64,000 nucleotides of DNA from Ryuthela nishihirai (lineage: Eukaryota; Arthropoda; Arachnida; Araneae; Heptathelidae), in NCBI GenBank assembly GCA_038380435.1, contig JAWZYU010000034.1, positions 38,688,901-38,752,900 on the forward strand, read 5' to 3'. Positions 51,589-62,150 of the stretch are shown piece by piece (the first letter of the stretch is position 1; each line of letters opens with the position of its first letter). A model generated the notes under the pieces. It was not told the DNA's origin and ran no database searches. It was given only the letters and a program-made list of their open reading frames with translations. The position numbers and the translations under genes are program-made.

Positions 51589-51702
51589 TTTTGCGGAGAT
51601 AAATCTCAATGCTGGCCAAGCTGGGACTCGCACCTGGTAACTGCAGATTACGAGCCTGGCGCGCTACAGACTGAGCCACCCCAGCTCCTCACAAATATAA
51701 AG

Positions 51703-51838
51703 TAACACCATTTCCGGATGAAAGTTTATACCTGAAAAGCGAAACAGTACCAAGAGCTTTCAAGTTAATTACATTCACGTTATTTCAAATATTTCTCTCG
51801 CCACGGCCTAGAAGACTCATCAGGAAACGTAATACCCT
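51703..51838 (+). repeat. flank repeat, copy 1
   Basis: TAACACCATTTCCGGATGAA to CAGGAAACGTAATACCCT. It recurs at 52230-52371 with few changes after the next SINE. Confidence 0.94.
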
Positions 51839-52217
51839 TGGGTTGTTTTACCTCTGAGCGGCACTTTTTTTGCACACCATGGGCTAAATGACCAGGTCAC
51901 ATGGACCCCGATGTCTCAGAGAAGGTTGGGAGAGGGGACCCACTGGAACAGATGTTGGGAGACAGATGGTAGCCTCCCGTCAAGGCCATCCAGCGTGTTC
52001 TTTAACGTGCAAGGGTATGTCTCTCCCGCACACGGGGCCACGGCTTAACGTTCCATCCGACGGACGGCTGCCTTTCCAAGCCCATCAGTGTCCCCTACTG
52101 ACCGTGGGCAGGGCGGGGAATTTTGCGGAGATAAATCTCAATGCTGGCCAAGTTGGGACTCGAACCTGGTAACTGCAGATTACGAGCCTGGCGCATTACC
52201 GACTGAGCCACCCCCGC
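51839..52217 (-). mobile_element. SINE, minus, between flank repeats
   Basis: Full length, and shares ATGCTGGCCAAG-TGGGACTCG and CTCCTCACAAATATAAAGTA with the neighbouring copy at 49743-51690. This marks it as a duplicate of that SINE before the LINE inserted. Confidence 0.9.
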
Positions 52218-52375
52218 TCCTCACAAATATAAAGTAACACCATCTTCGGATGAAAGTTTATGCCTGAAAAGCGAAACAGTACCAAGAGTTTTCAAGTTAA
52301 TTACATTCACGTTATTTCAAATATTTCTCTCGCAACGGCCTAGAAGACTCATCAGGAAACGTGATACCCTCAAAC
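52218..52375 (+). repeat. flank repeat, copy 2
   Basis: CTCCTCACAAATATAAAGTA to GAAACGTGATACCCTC, matching 51688-51838. Confidence 0.94.
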
Positions 52376-53075
52376 CAATTCTTAAAGCAACTTTACAATG
52401 TCTCTCATGCATGTTGTGGTAAACAGAACAACTTTCGCTTTAAACTTCGCAATTTATACAACTCCTAAAAGAATGTCAAGAACGGGTTGAAAGTCAAATA
52501 AACTTTCTCCTTAACAAGTCTTACGGAAACTGTTTAAGCACGTGATATAACATCCACCCTCTCGTCGGATTGTCACACGCCCATTAAATTTGACGTATTT
52601 CCTGCACGATTAAGATCAATTTCCGCTGTCAGACGAAACAGTTCCAAAACAGAATCACTCTTGAATCTGTTTCGGCAGGAATTCAAACGGTTACGGGTAA
52701 AGTAAGCTTTCGGTTTATTGGTAAACGATGTTAGTTGTTGGAGGCTTTGGGGAAATGAATGATTCGATGACGATGCTCAGAATTCTCTTCAGGAGGAAAG
52801 TCTGGCCTGGCAAGCAGGATGCTGACGCGATTAACACTCTGGAAGAGTAGAAAACGCCAAGTGAACGGAAAGTTTCGAAAGGAGTTGATTGGGTTTGCTA
52901 GTTTCCGTTAGGGGATCCTTTAGCTGTGCTTGCTTTACACAACATTTGGTGCTGATATAAGCGTGAAATGGTTTGGGATCTTTTAGGTTTAATGATTGTC
53001 ATTTGACTGAGAACAGCTATTGAAAGATTTTTAGTTTTATGATTCATCTTCATTGATGGGTACTGCTGTTGATGT
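52376..53075. other. non-repeat stretch
   Basis: No frame, RNA gene or repeat recognised in about 700 bp. A minus frame at 52898-53188 starts in SINE sequence and is not supported. Confidence 0.5.
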
Positions 53076-53125
53076 GAGGTGGGGTGGTAGCGCCACAGGC
53101 TCATAGTCTGCAGTTCCCAGGTTCG
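53076..53125 (+). mobile_element. SINE head fragment, plus
   Basis: GGTGGGGTGGTAGCGCCACA to box B (CCCAGGTTCG), cut by the next SINE. Confidence 0.75.
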
Positions 53126-54187
53126 GTTGGGTTGTTTTACCTCTGAGCGGCACTTTTTTGCACACCATGGGCTAAATGGCCAGGTCACATGGACCCCGTA
53201 GGCTCAGAGGAGGTTGGGGGAGGGGACCCACTGGAACAGCTGTTGGGAGACAGATGGTAGTCTCCCGTCAAGGCCATCCAGCGTGTTCTTTAACGTTGGG
53301 TTTTTTACCTCTGAGCGGCACTTTTTTGCACACCATGGGCTAAATGGCCAGGTCACATGGACCCCGTAGGCTCAGAGGAGGTTGGGGGAGGGGACCCACT
53401 GGAACAGCTGTTGGGAGACAGATGATAGTCTCCCGTCAAGGCCATCCAGCGTGTTCTTTAACGTTGGGTTGTTTTACCTCTGAGCGGCACTTTTTTGCAC
53501 ACCATGGGCTAAATGGCCAGGTCACATGGACCCCGAAGGCTCAGAGAAGGTTGAGGGAGGGGACCCACTGGAACAGCTGTTGGGAGACAGATGCTAGCAT
53601 CCCGTCAAGGCCATCCAGCGTGTTCTTTAACGTTGGGTTGTTTTACCTCTGAGCGGCACTTTTTTGCACACCATGGGCTAAATGGCCAGGTCACATGGAC
53701 CCCGAAGGCTCAGAGAAGGTTGGGGGAGGGGACCCACTGGAACAGCTGTTGGGAGACAGATGGTAGCCTCCCGTCGAGACCATCCAGCGTGTTCTTTAAC
53801 GTTGGGTTGTTTTACCTCTGAGCGGCACTTTTTTGCACACCATGGGGTAAATGGCCAGGTCACATGGACCCCGAAGGCTCAGAGAAGGTTGGGGGAGGGG
53901 ACCCACTGGAACAAGCTGTTGGGAGACAGATGGTAGCCTCCCGTCAAGGCCATCCAGCGTTTTCTTTAACATGCACAGGGTATAACTCTCCCCCACACGG
54001 AGCCACGGCTTAACGCCCCATCCTAACTGACGGCGGCCTTTCCAAGCTAAGCGGTGTCCCCTACTGACCGTGGGCAGGGCGGGGAATTTTTGCGGAGATA
54101 AATCTCAACGCTGACCCAGCTGGGATTCGAACCTGGGAACTACAGATTACGAGCCTGGCGTGCTACCGACTGAGCCACCCCCGCCCC
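53126..54187 (-). mobile_element. SINE with five 3' modules, minus
   Basis: Junctions lie near 53296, 53465, 53634 and 53803. The body and head follow to GCCACCCCCGCCCC at 54187. Modules 1 and 2 share GTAGGCTCAGAGGAGG, a private variant. The junctions are the same as elsewhere. Confidence 0.94.
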
Positions 54188-54537
54188 AAAATACGTCAGA
54201 AAATAGCTTCTATGAAAGACATCTTGAGCTCAACCAAATCAAAAGCATGCGCAGAAATCTCCTTACATTAAGAGAAATTTGTAAGTCATCTTGGAAGACA
54301 TTGCGACTGCATCTGACAGAATGCAATCCTCTCGATGATGAGGGAAGCCCCGCGAGACACTCCGCATGGCTCGCGGATTTTCCACTCACCTGCTTTTCTC
54401 TGGATCCTTTAACCCTCGTGACCTCTATGAGAAAAAAGAGGAGGAATTGATGCGGATCAATATCCATCATCTCTTTTACATAAAAAAAATGCAAACAGAC
54501 ATTTCCTTTCCGGTGGTTTCATTACACTACAGAGGGT
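54188..54537. other. non-repeat stretch
   Basis: Overlapping frames of 91-96 codons on both strands (54160-54641) have no recognised motif, and one starts in SINE sequence. No gene called. Confidence 0.5.
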
Positions 54538-54761
54538 ACTGTACACGCAACTGCACACGCTCCAGTTACCGTTCACAGCAAGCTGTGAACGGTAACTGGA
54601 GCGTGTACAGTTGCTCTACACGCTCCAGATATTTTTCCTGAATTCTGTAATCACGTGACACGAAGGTTGCCAGATCACTAATTTCTAAAAAAAATCCTTG
54701 CCAGATATTGTTTCTGAATTCTGTAATCAACTACAGTGTTCGGATCTTTTTTCACCGACTG
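54538..54761 (+). mobile_element. MITE right arm with the GGAGCGTGT palindrome
   Basis: Left part: a palindrome of CACACGCTCCAGTTACCGTT and its complement around AGCAAGCTG. Right part: the ordinary MITE arm (ACACGAAGGTTGCCAGATCA to CACCGACTG), with TA following at 54762-54763. Confidence 0.82.
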
Positions 54762-54770
54762 TACTTGGGA

Positions 54771-54885
54771 CTGTATTCACCCCACGCAGACATTGCTTCG
54801 TTCGACAAAGAGTTCAATGAAAAGTCACAAGGATTCCATGGTTCAGGACCGTGTTGGCGAAGGAACATAAGGGGAGATTGATATT
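54771..54885 (-). mobile_element. degraded SINE tail
   Basis: Weak match (AAGTCACAAGGATTCCATGG) ahead of the next SINE. Confidence 0.4.
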
Positions 54886-55273
54886 GGATTTGATTGTTTT
54901 ACCTCTGAGCGGCACTTTTTTGCACACCATGGGATAAATGGCCAGGTTACATGGACCCCGAAGACTCAGAGAAGGTTGGGGGAGGGGACCCACTGAACAG
55001 CTGTTGGGAGACAAATGGTAGCCTCCCGTCAAGGTCATCCAGCGTGTTCTTTAACGTGCAAAGGGTATGGCTCTCCCGCACACGGGACTACGGCTTAACG
55101 TCCCATCCGACGGACGGCGGCCCCTTCCAAGCCCATCGGTGTATTCTACTGACCGTGGGCAGGGCGGGGAATTGTTGCGGAGATAAATCTCAACGCTGAC
55201 CCAGCTGGGACTCGAACCTGGGAGCTAGAGATTACGAGTCTGGCACGCTACCGACTGAGCCACCCCCGCCCCA
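54886..55273 (-). mobile_element. SINE, full length, minus
   Basis: Starts GGATTTGATTGTTTTACCTC and ends GAGCCACCCCCGCCCC. No clear target-site duplication found. Confidence 0.9.
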
Positions 55274-55354
55274 GAGAACGTCGTGAGTTTTTAAGAAGAC
55301 TGAGGAAGGGTCTCATTTACAATATCAAACTAGATCAGAGCGTTTACCGCATTT

Positions 55355-56170
55355 GGGTTGCGTACGAATGTCTACAACTACACACCGACTGAATCTGAGT
55401 GTCTACAACTCAGTACGGGACGTTTTCAAGTGTCTATAACTAGGCATGCGCAACATCCGAATGCCTATAACTTAGCATTATCAGATTGGATTGTTTTACC
55501 TCTGAGCGGCACTTTTTTGCACACCATGGGCTAAATGGCCAGGCCACAAGGACCCCGAAGGCTCAGAGAAGGTTGGGGGAGGGGACCCGCTGGAACAGCT
55601 GTTGGGAGACAGATAATGGAACGGGAGACAGATAATGGAATAATGGATGGCCAGACTCCCGTCAAGGCCATCCAGCGTGTTCTTTAACGTGCACAGGGTA
55701 TGGCTCTCCCGCACACGGGGCCACGGCTTAACGTCCCATCCGACGGACGGCGGCCTTTCCAAGCCCTTCGGTGTTCCCTACTGACCATGGGCAGGGCGGT
55801 GAATTTTGCGGAGATAAATCTCAACGATGACCTAGCTGGGACTCGAACCTGGGAACTACAGATTACGAGCCTGGCGCGCTACCGACTGAGCCACCCCCGC
55901 CCCTAGCATTATCAGCAAATGATTGTCTATATACGGACACTGGTCGTATTCGAGTGTCTATAACTGAGCTCGGACAGCATTTGAGTATCTATAGCTGAGC
56001 ACGGACCATATTCGAGTGCTTATAACTTGAACAAAGAATTCATTCCAGTGTCTGTAACTGAGCAGAGATGGCTTTTAAAATATCTGTGACTTGGTATGAC
56101 TCGCATTCCAGTGTTTTTAACTATGACGCGTTCGCATTCGAATGTCTATAACTAGGAAAGGTCAGCAATT
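55355..56170 (+). repeat. old, diverged part of the roughly 30-bp minisatellite
   Basis: Units such as CGAGTGTCTATAACTGAGCT then CGGACAGCATT are related to the main array but have decayed. The SINE at 55485-55903 interrupts it. Confidence 0.82.
55485..55903 (-). mobile_element. SINE, full length, minus, nested in the minisatellite
   Basis: The perfect 12-bp duplication TAGCATTATCAG lies at 55473-55484 and 55904-55915. A small internal tandem duplication (GGGAGACAGATAATGGAA twice) is at about 55600-55640. Confidence 0.94.
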
Positions 56171-58680
56171 CGAGTGTCTATGCCTGAAGACGGGCCACAT
56201 TCCAGTGTCTATACCCGAGGACAGGCCACATTCCAGTGTCTATACCTGAGGATGGGTCATATTCAAGTGTCTGTACCTGAGGACACATCCCAGTGTCTAC
56301 CTGAGGACGAACACATTCCATTGTCTATCCCTGAGGACGGGTCACATTCCAGTGTCTATACCCGAGGACAGGCCACATTCCAGTGTCTATACCTAAGGAT
56401 GGGTCAAATTCAAGTGTCTGTCCCTGAGGACACATCCCAGTGTCTGTACCTGAGGACGGGCAACATTCCAGTGTCTGTACCTGAGGACGGGCCACATTCC
56501 ATTGTCAATCCCTGAGGACGGGCCACCTTCCAGTGTCTATATCCGAGGACGGGCCACATCCCAGTGTCTGTACCTGAGGACAGGCCACATTCCAGTGTCT
56601 ATACCTGAGGATGGGTCATATTCAAGTGTCTGTACCTGAGGACACATCCCAGTATCTATCCCTGAGGACGGGCCACATTCCAATGTCTATACCAGAGGAC
56701 AGGCCATATTCCAGTGTCTATACCTAAGGATGGGTCATAGTCAAGTGTCTGTACCTGAGGACATAACCCAGTGTCAGTGACCTGAGGATGGGTCATATTC
56801 AAGTGTCTGTACCTGAGGACACATCCCAGCGTCTGTACCTGAGGACACATCCCAGCGTCTGTACCTGAGGACGGGCCACATTCCATTGTCTATCCCTGAG
56901 GACGGGCCACATTCCAGTGTCTATACCTGAGGATGGGTCATATTCAAGTGTCTGTAACTGAGGACACATCCCAGTATCTATCCCTGAGGACGGGCCACAT
57001 TCCAGTGTCTATACCCGAGGACAGGCCACATTCCAGTGTCTATACCTGAAGATGGGTCATATTCAAGTGTCTGTACCTGAGGACACATCCCAGCGTCTGT
57101 ACCTGAGGACACATCCCAGCGTCTGTACCTGAGGACGGGCCACATTCCATTGTCTATCCCTGAGGACGGGCCACATTCCAGTGTCTATACCTGAGGATGG
57201 GTCATATTCAAGTGTCTGTACCTGAGGACACATCCCAGCGTCTGTACCTGAGGACACATCCCAGTATCTATCCCTGAGGACGGGCCACATTCCAGTGTCT
57301 ATACCCGAGGACAGGCCACATTCCAGTGTCTATACCCGAGGACAGGCCACATTCCAGTGTCTATACCTAAGGATGGGTCATATTCAAGTGTCTGTACCTG
57401 AGGACACATTCCATTGTCTATCCCTGAGGACGGGCCACATTCCAGTGTCTGTACCTGAGGACAGGCCACATTCCAGTGTCTATACCTGAGGATGGATCAT
57501 ATTCAAGTGTCTGTATCTGAGGACACATTCCAGTGTCTGTACCTGAGGACGGGCCACATTCCATTGTCTATCCCTGAGGACGGGCCACATTCCATTGTCT
57601 ATCCCTGAGGACGGGCCACATTCCACTGTCTATACCCGAGGACAGGCCACATTCCAGTGTCTATACCCGAGGACAGGCCACATTCCAGTGTCTATACCTG
57701 AGGATGGGTCATATTCAAGTGTCTGTACCTGAGGACACATCCCAGCGTCTGTACCTGAGGACGGGCCACATTCCATTGTCTATCCCTGAGGACGGGCCAC
57801 ATTCCACTGTCTATACCCGAGGACAGGCCACATTCCACTGTCTATACCCGAGGACAGGCCACATTCCAGTGTCTATACCTGAGGATGGGTCATATTCAAG
57901 TGTCTGTACCTGAGGACACATCCCAGCGTCTGTACCTGAGGACGGGCCACATTCCATTGTCTATCCCTGAGGACGGGCCACATTCCAGTGTCTATACCTG
58001 AGGATGGGTCATATTCAAGTGTCTGTACCTGAGGACACATCCCAGTATCTATCCCTGAGGACGGGCCACATTCCAGTGTCTATACCCGAGGACAGGCCAC
58101 ATTCCAGTGTCTATACCTAAGGATGGGTCATATTCAAGTGTCTGTACCTGAGGACACATTCCATTGTCTATCCCTGAGGACGGGCCACATTCCAGTGTCT
58201 GTACCTGAGGACAGGCCACATTCCAGTGTCTATACCTGAGGATGGATCATATTCAAGTGTCTGTATCTGAGGACACATTCCAGTGTCTGTACCTGAGGAC
58301 GGGCCACATTCCATTGTCTATCCCTGAGGACGGGCCACATTCCATTGTCTATCCCTGAGGACGGGCCACATTCCACTGTCTATACCCGAGGACAGGCCAC
58401 ATTCCAGTGTCTATACCTGAGGACAGGCCACATTCCAGTGTCTATACCTGAGGATGGGTCATATTCAAGTGTCTGTACCTGAGGACACATCCCAGTGTCT
58501 GTACCTGAGGACGGGCCACATTCCACTGTCTATACCCGAGGACAGGCCACATTCCAGTGTCTATACCTGAGGACAGGCCACATTCCAGTGTCTATACCTG
58601 AGGATGGGTCATATTCAAGTGTCTGTACCTGAGGACACATCCCAGTGTCTGTACCTGAGGACGGGCCACATTCCAGTGTC
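56171..58680 (+). repeat. main roughly 30-bp minisatellite, about 80 units
   Basis: Units of the form CCTGAGGACGGGCCACATTC then CAGTGTCTATA, with several subtypes (GGATGGGTCATATTCAAGTG, GGACACATCCCAGTGTCTG, CATTCCATTGTCTATCC). Block copies are evident: 57361-57666 is identical to 58111-58416 as far as I can read. Repeat-encoded frames are by-products. Confidence 0.96.
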
Positions 58681-58699
58681 CCGTTATGTCTGTGTGTCC

Positions 58700-58838
58700 C
58701 GTTATATCTTAGTGATCTGGCAACCTTCGTGTCGCGTGCCACGAAGGTTGCCAGATCACTAATTTCTAAAAAGATCGTTGCCAGATTTTTTTTCTGAATT
58801 CTGTAATCAACCGTAGTGTTCGGATTTTTTTTAATATA
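58700..58838 (+). mobile_element. MITE, right half plus centre
   Basis: TTAGTGATCTGGCAACCTTC, then its complement, then the right arm through AACCGTAGTGTTCGGATTTT. The outer 12 bp of the end and the left outer arm are missing. Confidence 0.8.
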
Positions 58839-58864
58839 TATAATGCGTATGAATATATAATGCA

Positions 58865-59163
58865 ATGAATATGGAGCGTGTGCAGTTACCGTTCACAGCA
58901 AACTGGAGCGGTTGCGGTTAATGTTCGCAGCACATTGAATCGTGTGAGCTCACAAAAACCTGGATCGTGTTGGCCCACTCACAGAAATATTGAGCGTGTG
59001 CAGTTACTGTTCACAGCAAACTGGAGCTGTGTGCAGTAACTGCACACGCTCCAGTTTGCTGTGAACGGTAACTGGAGCGTGTACAGTTGCTGTACACGCT
59101 CCAGATATTTTTTTCTGAATTCTGTAATCGACCATAGTGTTCGGATACTTTTTTGAGCGACTG
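58865..59163 (+). mobile_element. MITE-derived composite, arm 1
   Basis: Several GGAGCGTGTGCAGTTAC / CTGCACACGCTCCAG palindromic blocks lead into the ordinary MITE right end (TTTTTTGAGCGACTG), with TA at 59164-59165. Mirror image of the arm at 59546-59830. Confidence 0.82.
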
Positions 59164-59165
59164 TA

Positions 59166-59543
59166 CATTGATCCTGAAAGCAAAATTTTCCCGAAGAAGA
59201 GTGTTCCAAAGCATAGCAGGAAATCCGAAAAGAAAGCTCTTCTAGGGATTCTTTACTCGGCAAAGAGATTTACGCACAATTGATTGCACTTTATTGATTA
59301 ATGCCCCACCGATGAAATGTCTGCAGAAGGGTTGCGCTTGATGTCTCAAATTCCGTTCTGATTCGTTGTCTTCTGCATCCGATTCGATCACGAAGCAAAT
59401 ACAAGTGGCAGACAAAAATCGGACAAAAGGATTCAGAGAATGTTGGTGTTCTGTTAATGGCTAAACGACTTTGAAGAACTGCAACTTCTAAACTGAGCTT
59501 TGCACGGGAATTGGTGAATGCAGAGGAAGGTCTGAATCAAATA
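59166..59543. other. spacer between mirrored MITE arms
   Basis: 378 bp with no recognised gene or repeat. Both its ends are MITE termini facing inward. Confidence 0.7.
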
Positions 59544-59545
59544 TA

Positions 59546-59830
59546 CAGTCGCTCAAAAAAGTATCCGAACGCTATGGTTGATTACAGAATTCAGAAAAAA
59601 TATCTGGCAACGATTTTTTTTTTAAATTAATGATTTGGCAACCTTCGTGTCACGTGATTACAGAATTCAGGAAAAATATCTGGAGCGTGTACAGCAACTG
59701 TACACGCTCCAGTTACCGTTCACAGCAAACTGGAGCGTGTGCAGTTACTGCACACGCTCCAGTTTGCTGTGAACGGTAACTGCACACGCTCAATATTTCT
59801 GTGAGTGGGCCCACACGATCTAGTATCAAA
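59546..59830 (+). mobile_element. MITE-derived composite, arm 2
   Basis: Starts CAGTCGCTCAAAAAAGTATC after TA (59544-59545) and runs through the left half of the MITE. It then has the GGAGCGTGT palindromes and ends CTCAATATTTCTGTGAGTGG, the complement of 58975-58995. Confidence 0.82.
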
Positions 59831-59846
59831 ATAATATGACCATCTA

Positions 59847-60061
59847 CAGTCGCACAAAAAAGTATCCGAACACTATGGTTGATTACAGAATTCAGAAAAA
59901 ATATCTGGCAACGATTTTTTTTTTAGAAATTAGTGATCTGGAAACCTTCGTTTCACGTGACACGAAGATTGCCAGATCACTAATTTCTAAAAAAATCGCT
60001 GCCAGATATTTTTTCTGAATTCTGTAATCAACCATAGTGTTCGGATACTTTTTTGCGACTG
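59847..60061 (+). mobile_element. complete 215-bp palindromic MITE
   Basis: Starts CAGTCGCACAAAAAAGTATC and ends ACTTTTTTGCGACTG, with TA on both sides (59845-59846 and 60062-60063). The two halves are near-perfect complements meeting at TTTCACGTGACAC, so the RNA or single strand would form one long hairpin. The TA target and end shape fit the Tc1/mariner superfamily. There is no coding capacity. Confidence 0.92.
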
Positions 60062-60065
60062 TACC

Positions 60066-60466
60066 TAAAACTCGATTTCGAACGCTATTCTCTCGCTATT
60101 TGTAGAGTTACAGAGATGGATTTGTATGCAAATTCTTTCTTATGATTTCTTATGATTTGTATTCATTCTTATGAATGGGCATTTCTGTTAAGTATTCCAG
60201 GTTCCATAACTCGAAATCGGGAAGGAATGTTAAAAACCGGGAATAAATTTATTTGATTTAAATATTTTATCTTCAGTCACAGTTTTTCATACACAGTGTG
60301 ATTTAGAAGTAATGACCAATTTATTAGACTACCGGCTTAATAAATTGGTAGACTATTTTACCGTACCAATTTATTACGAAAATTGTTTGTCAAGGGCGAA
60401 CTACAACTGGTTTCAATAAATTAAGAAAAATCCCTCTGTTAATTGAATGATAAGCTAACTCAAAGA
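60066..60466. other. non-repeat AT-rich stretch
   Basis: A short TTATGATTTCTTATGATTTG simple repeat lies at about 60137. Nothing else recognised. Confidence 0.5.
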
Positions 60467-60478
60467 TCCATAACTTCT

Positions 60479-61029
60479 GGGCGGGGGTGGCTCAGTCGGT
60501 AGAGCGCCAGGCTCCTAATCTGTAGTTCCCAGGTTCGAGTCCAAGCTGGGTCAGCGTTGAGATTTATCTCCGCAAAATTCCCCGCTCTGCCCACGGTCAG
60601 TAGGGGACACCGATGGGCTTGGAAAGGCCGCCGTCCGTCGGATGGGACGTTAAGCCGTGGCCCCGTGTGTGGGAGAGCCATACCCTGTGCACGTTAAAGA
60701 ACACACTGGATGGCCTTGACGGGAGGCTATCATCTGTCTCCCAACAGCTGTTCCAGTGGGTCCCCTCCCACAACCTTCTCTGAGCCTTCGGGGTCCTTGT
60801 GACCTTACCATTTAGCCCATGGTGTGCAAAAAAGTGCCGCTCAGAGGTAAAACAACCCAACGTTGAAGAACACGCTGGATGGCCTTGACGGGAGACTACC
60901 ATCTGTCTCCCAACAACTGTTCCAATAGGTCCCCTCCCCCAACCTACTCTGAGCCTTCGGGGTCCATGTGACCTGGCCATTTAGCCCATGGTGTGCAGAA
61001 AAGTGCCGCTCAGAGGTAAAACAACCCAA
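60479..61029 (+). mobile_element. SINE with two 3' modules, plus
   Basis: Flanked by TCCATAACTTCT (60467-60478) and TCCATAATTTCT (61030-61041), 11 of 12 matching. Confidence 0.9.
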
Positions 61030-61206
61030 TCCATAATTTCTAAAATAAGTTTTTTTGTTTTGAAGAACCTGATTGCAGATAAAGATCTGAATCAAATAAA
61101 TCAATATCTCGATTTTCAATAATATTCGTTCAGTATTTAATGAGTTGTGGAAGTTTGAATATTTAGCGATAACAATGCCAGCCACGAAAATTGACTTCAG
61201 AAGTTA

Positions 61207-61360
61207 CCGTATTTTAATGTGTATAAGGAACCCCTTTTTGCCAAAAATTGGGTCCCAAAAATAGGGGGTTTCTTATACGCGGATAGGAATATAGATATCA
61301 ACAAATTACTTTGATGAAAAATCAATTATTTGAAAGTTCCTTATACACGTTAAAATACGG
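61207..61360 (+). mobile_element. 154-bp MITE of a second family
   Basis: The terminal repeat CCGTATTTTAATGTGTATAA is mirrored by TTATACACGTTAAAATACGG, with TA on both sides (61205-61206, 61361-61362). The other arm of the inverted duplication gives the empty site (TTAATTAAAACTTAG on this strand). The central part has GGGGTTTCTTATACGCGG. Confidence 0.92.
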
Positions 61361-61442
61361 TAATTAAAACTTAGTAATAAGTATTGTATCAAAGTGTTTA
61401 AAAAAATAAGTGTTTTAGAAGTTTGTGTAAAGAATTCTTTCA

Positions 61443-61648
61443 CTATTCATACGTTATATATAAGTTTGTTAAGACTGCAAAGTGAAAATAAGTACTAATG
61501 AATAAAGTGTAATTCGTAGTAATAAATATTACTATTCGCATTTCAGAGTCATTCAGTAATCTCCGAATTTCCACTGCAAGATAGATGCTGAACTTGAAAA
61601 AAATAATCTGTTTCATTTCTTTTGAAAACGAGGATTCTGCATTTGTCT
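61443..61648. other. non-repeat spacer
   Basis: A minus frame of 69 codons at 61443-61652 has no recognised motif. Confidence 0.5.
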
Positions 61649-61661
61649 CCATAAATTAAGG

Positions 61662-62150
61662 ATGGGTTGGGTTGTTTTACCTCTGAGCGGCACTTTTTTG
61701 CACACCATGGGCTAAATGGCCAGGTCACATGGACCCCGAAGGCTCAGAGAAGGTTGGGGGAGGGGACCCACTGGAACAGCTGTTGGGAGACAGATGGTAT
61801 ATATTATTACCATACGAATTTTTACGAATATTTTATACGAATATTTTATTTGATTCAGATCTTGCCTCCCGTCAAGGCCATCCAGCGTGTTCTTTAACGT
61901 GCACAGGGTATGGCTCTCCCGCACACGGGGCCACGGCTTAACGTCCCATCCGACGGACGGCGGCCTTTCCAAGCCCATCGGTGTCCCCTACTGACCGTGG
62001 GCAGGCAAGCCCATCGGTGTCCCCTACTGACCGTGGGCAGGGCGGGGAATTTTGCGGAGATAAATCTCAACGCTGACCCAGCTGGGACTCGAACCTGGAA
62101 ACTACAGATTACGAGCCTGGCGCGCTACCGACTGAGCCACCCCCGCCCCC
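61662..62150 (-). mobile_element. SINE, minus, with two internal additions
   Basis: The 11-bp duplication ATAAATTAAGG lies at 61651-61661 and 62151-62161. An extra 67 bp or so at about 61799-61865 interrupts the 3' part. About 31 bp (CAAGCCCATCGGTGTCCCCT plus the rest to GGGCAGG) is repeated in tandem at 61973-62040. Confidence 0.93.

Larger units (their letters stand above)
49743..51690 (-). mobile_element. SINE (minus) split by a LINE
   Basis: The SINE runs 49743-50034, then 51589-51690. The 12-bp duplication ACAAATATAAAG at 49731-49742 and 51691-51702 frames the whole nest. The LINE entered the GGAATTTTGCGGAG block. Confidence 0.92.

Noticed and set aside
54541..54641. Rho-independent-type terminator hairpin
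   Set aside because: The strong palindrome belongs to a MITE subfamily found three more times nearby, and bacterial terminators are not expected here.
56171..58680. CRISPR array
   Set aside because: Units are contiguous variants of one another with no unique spacers, in a eukaryotic repeat context, and there are no cas genes.
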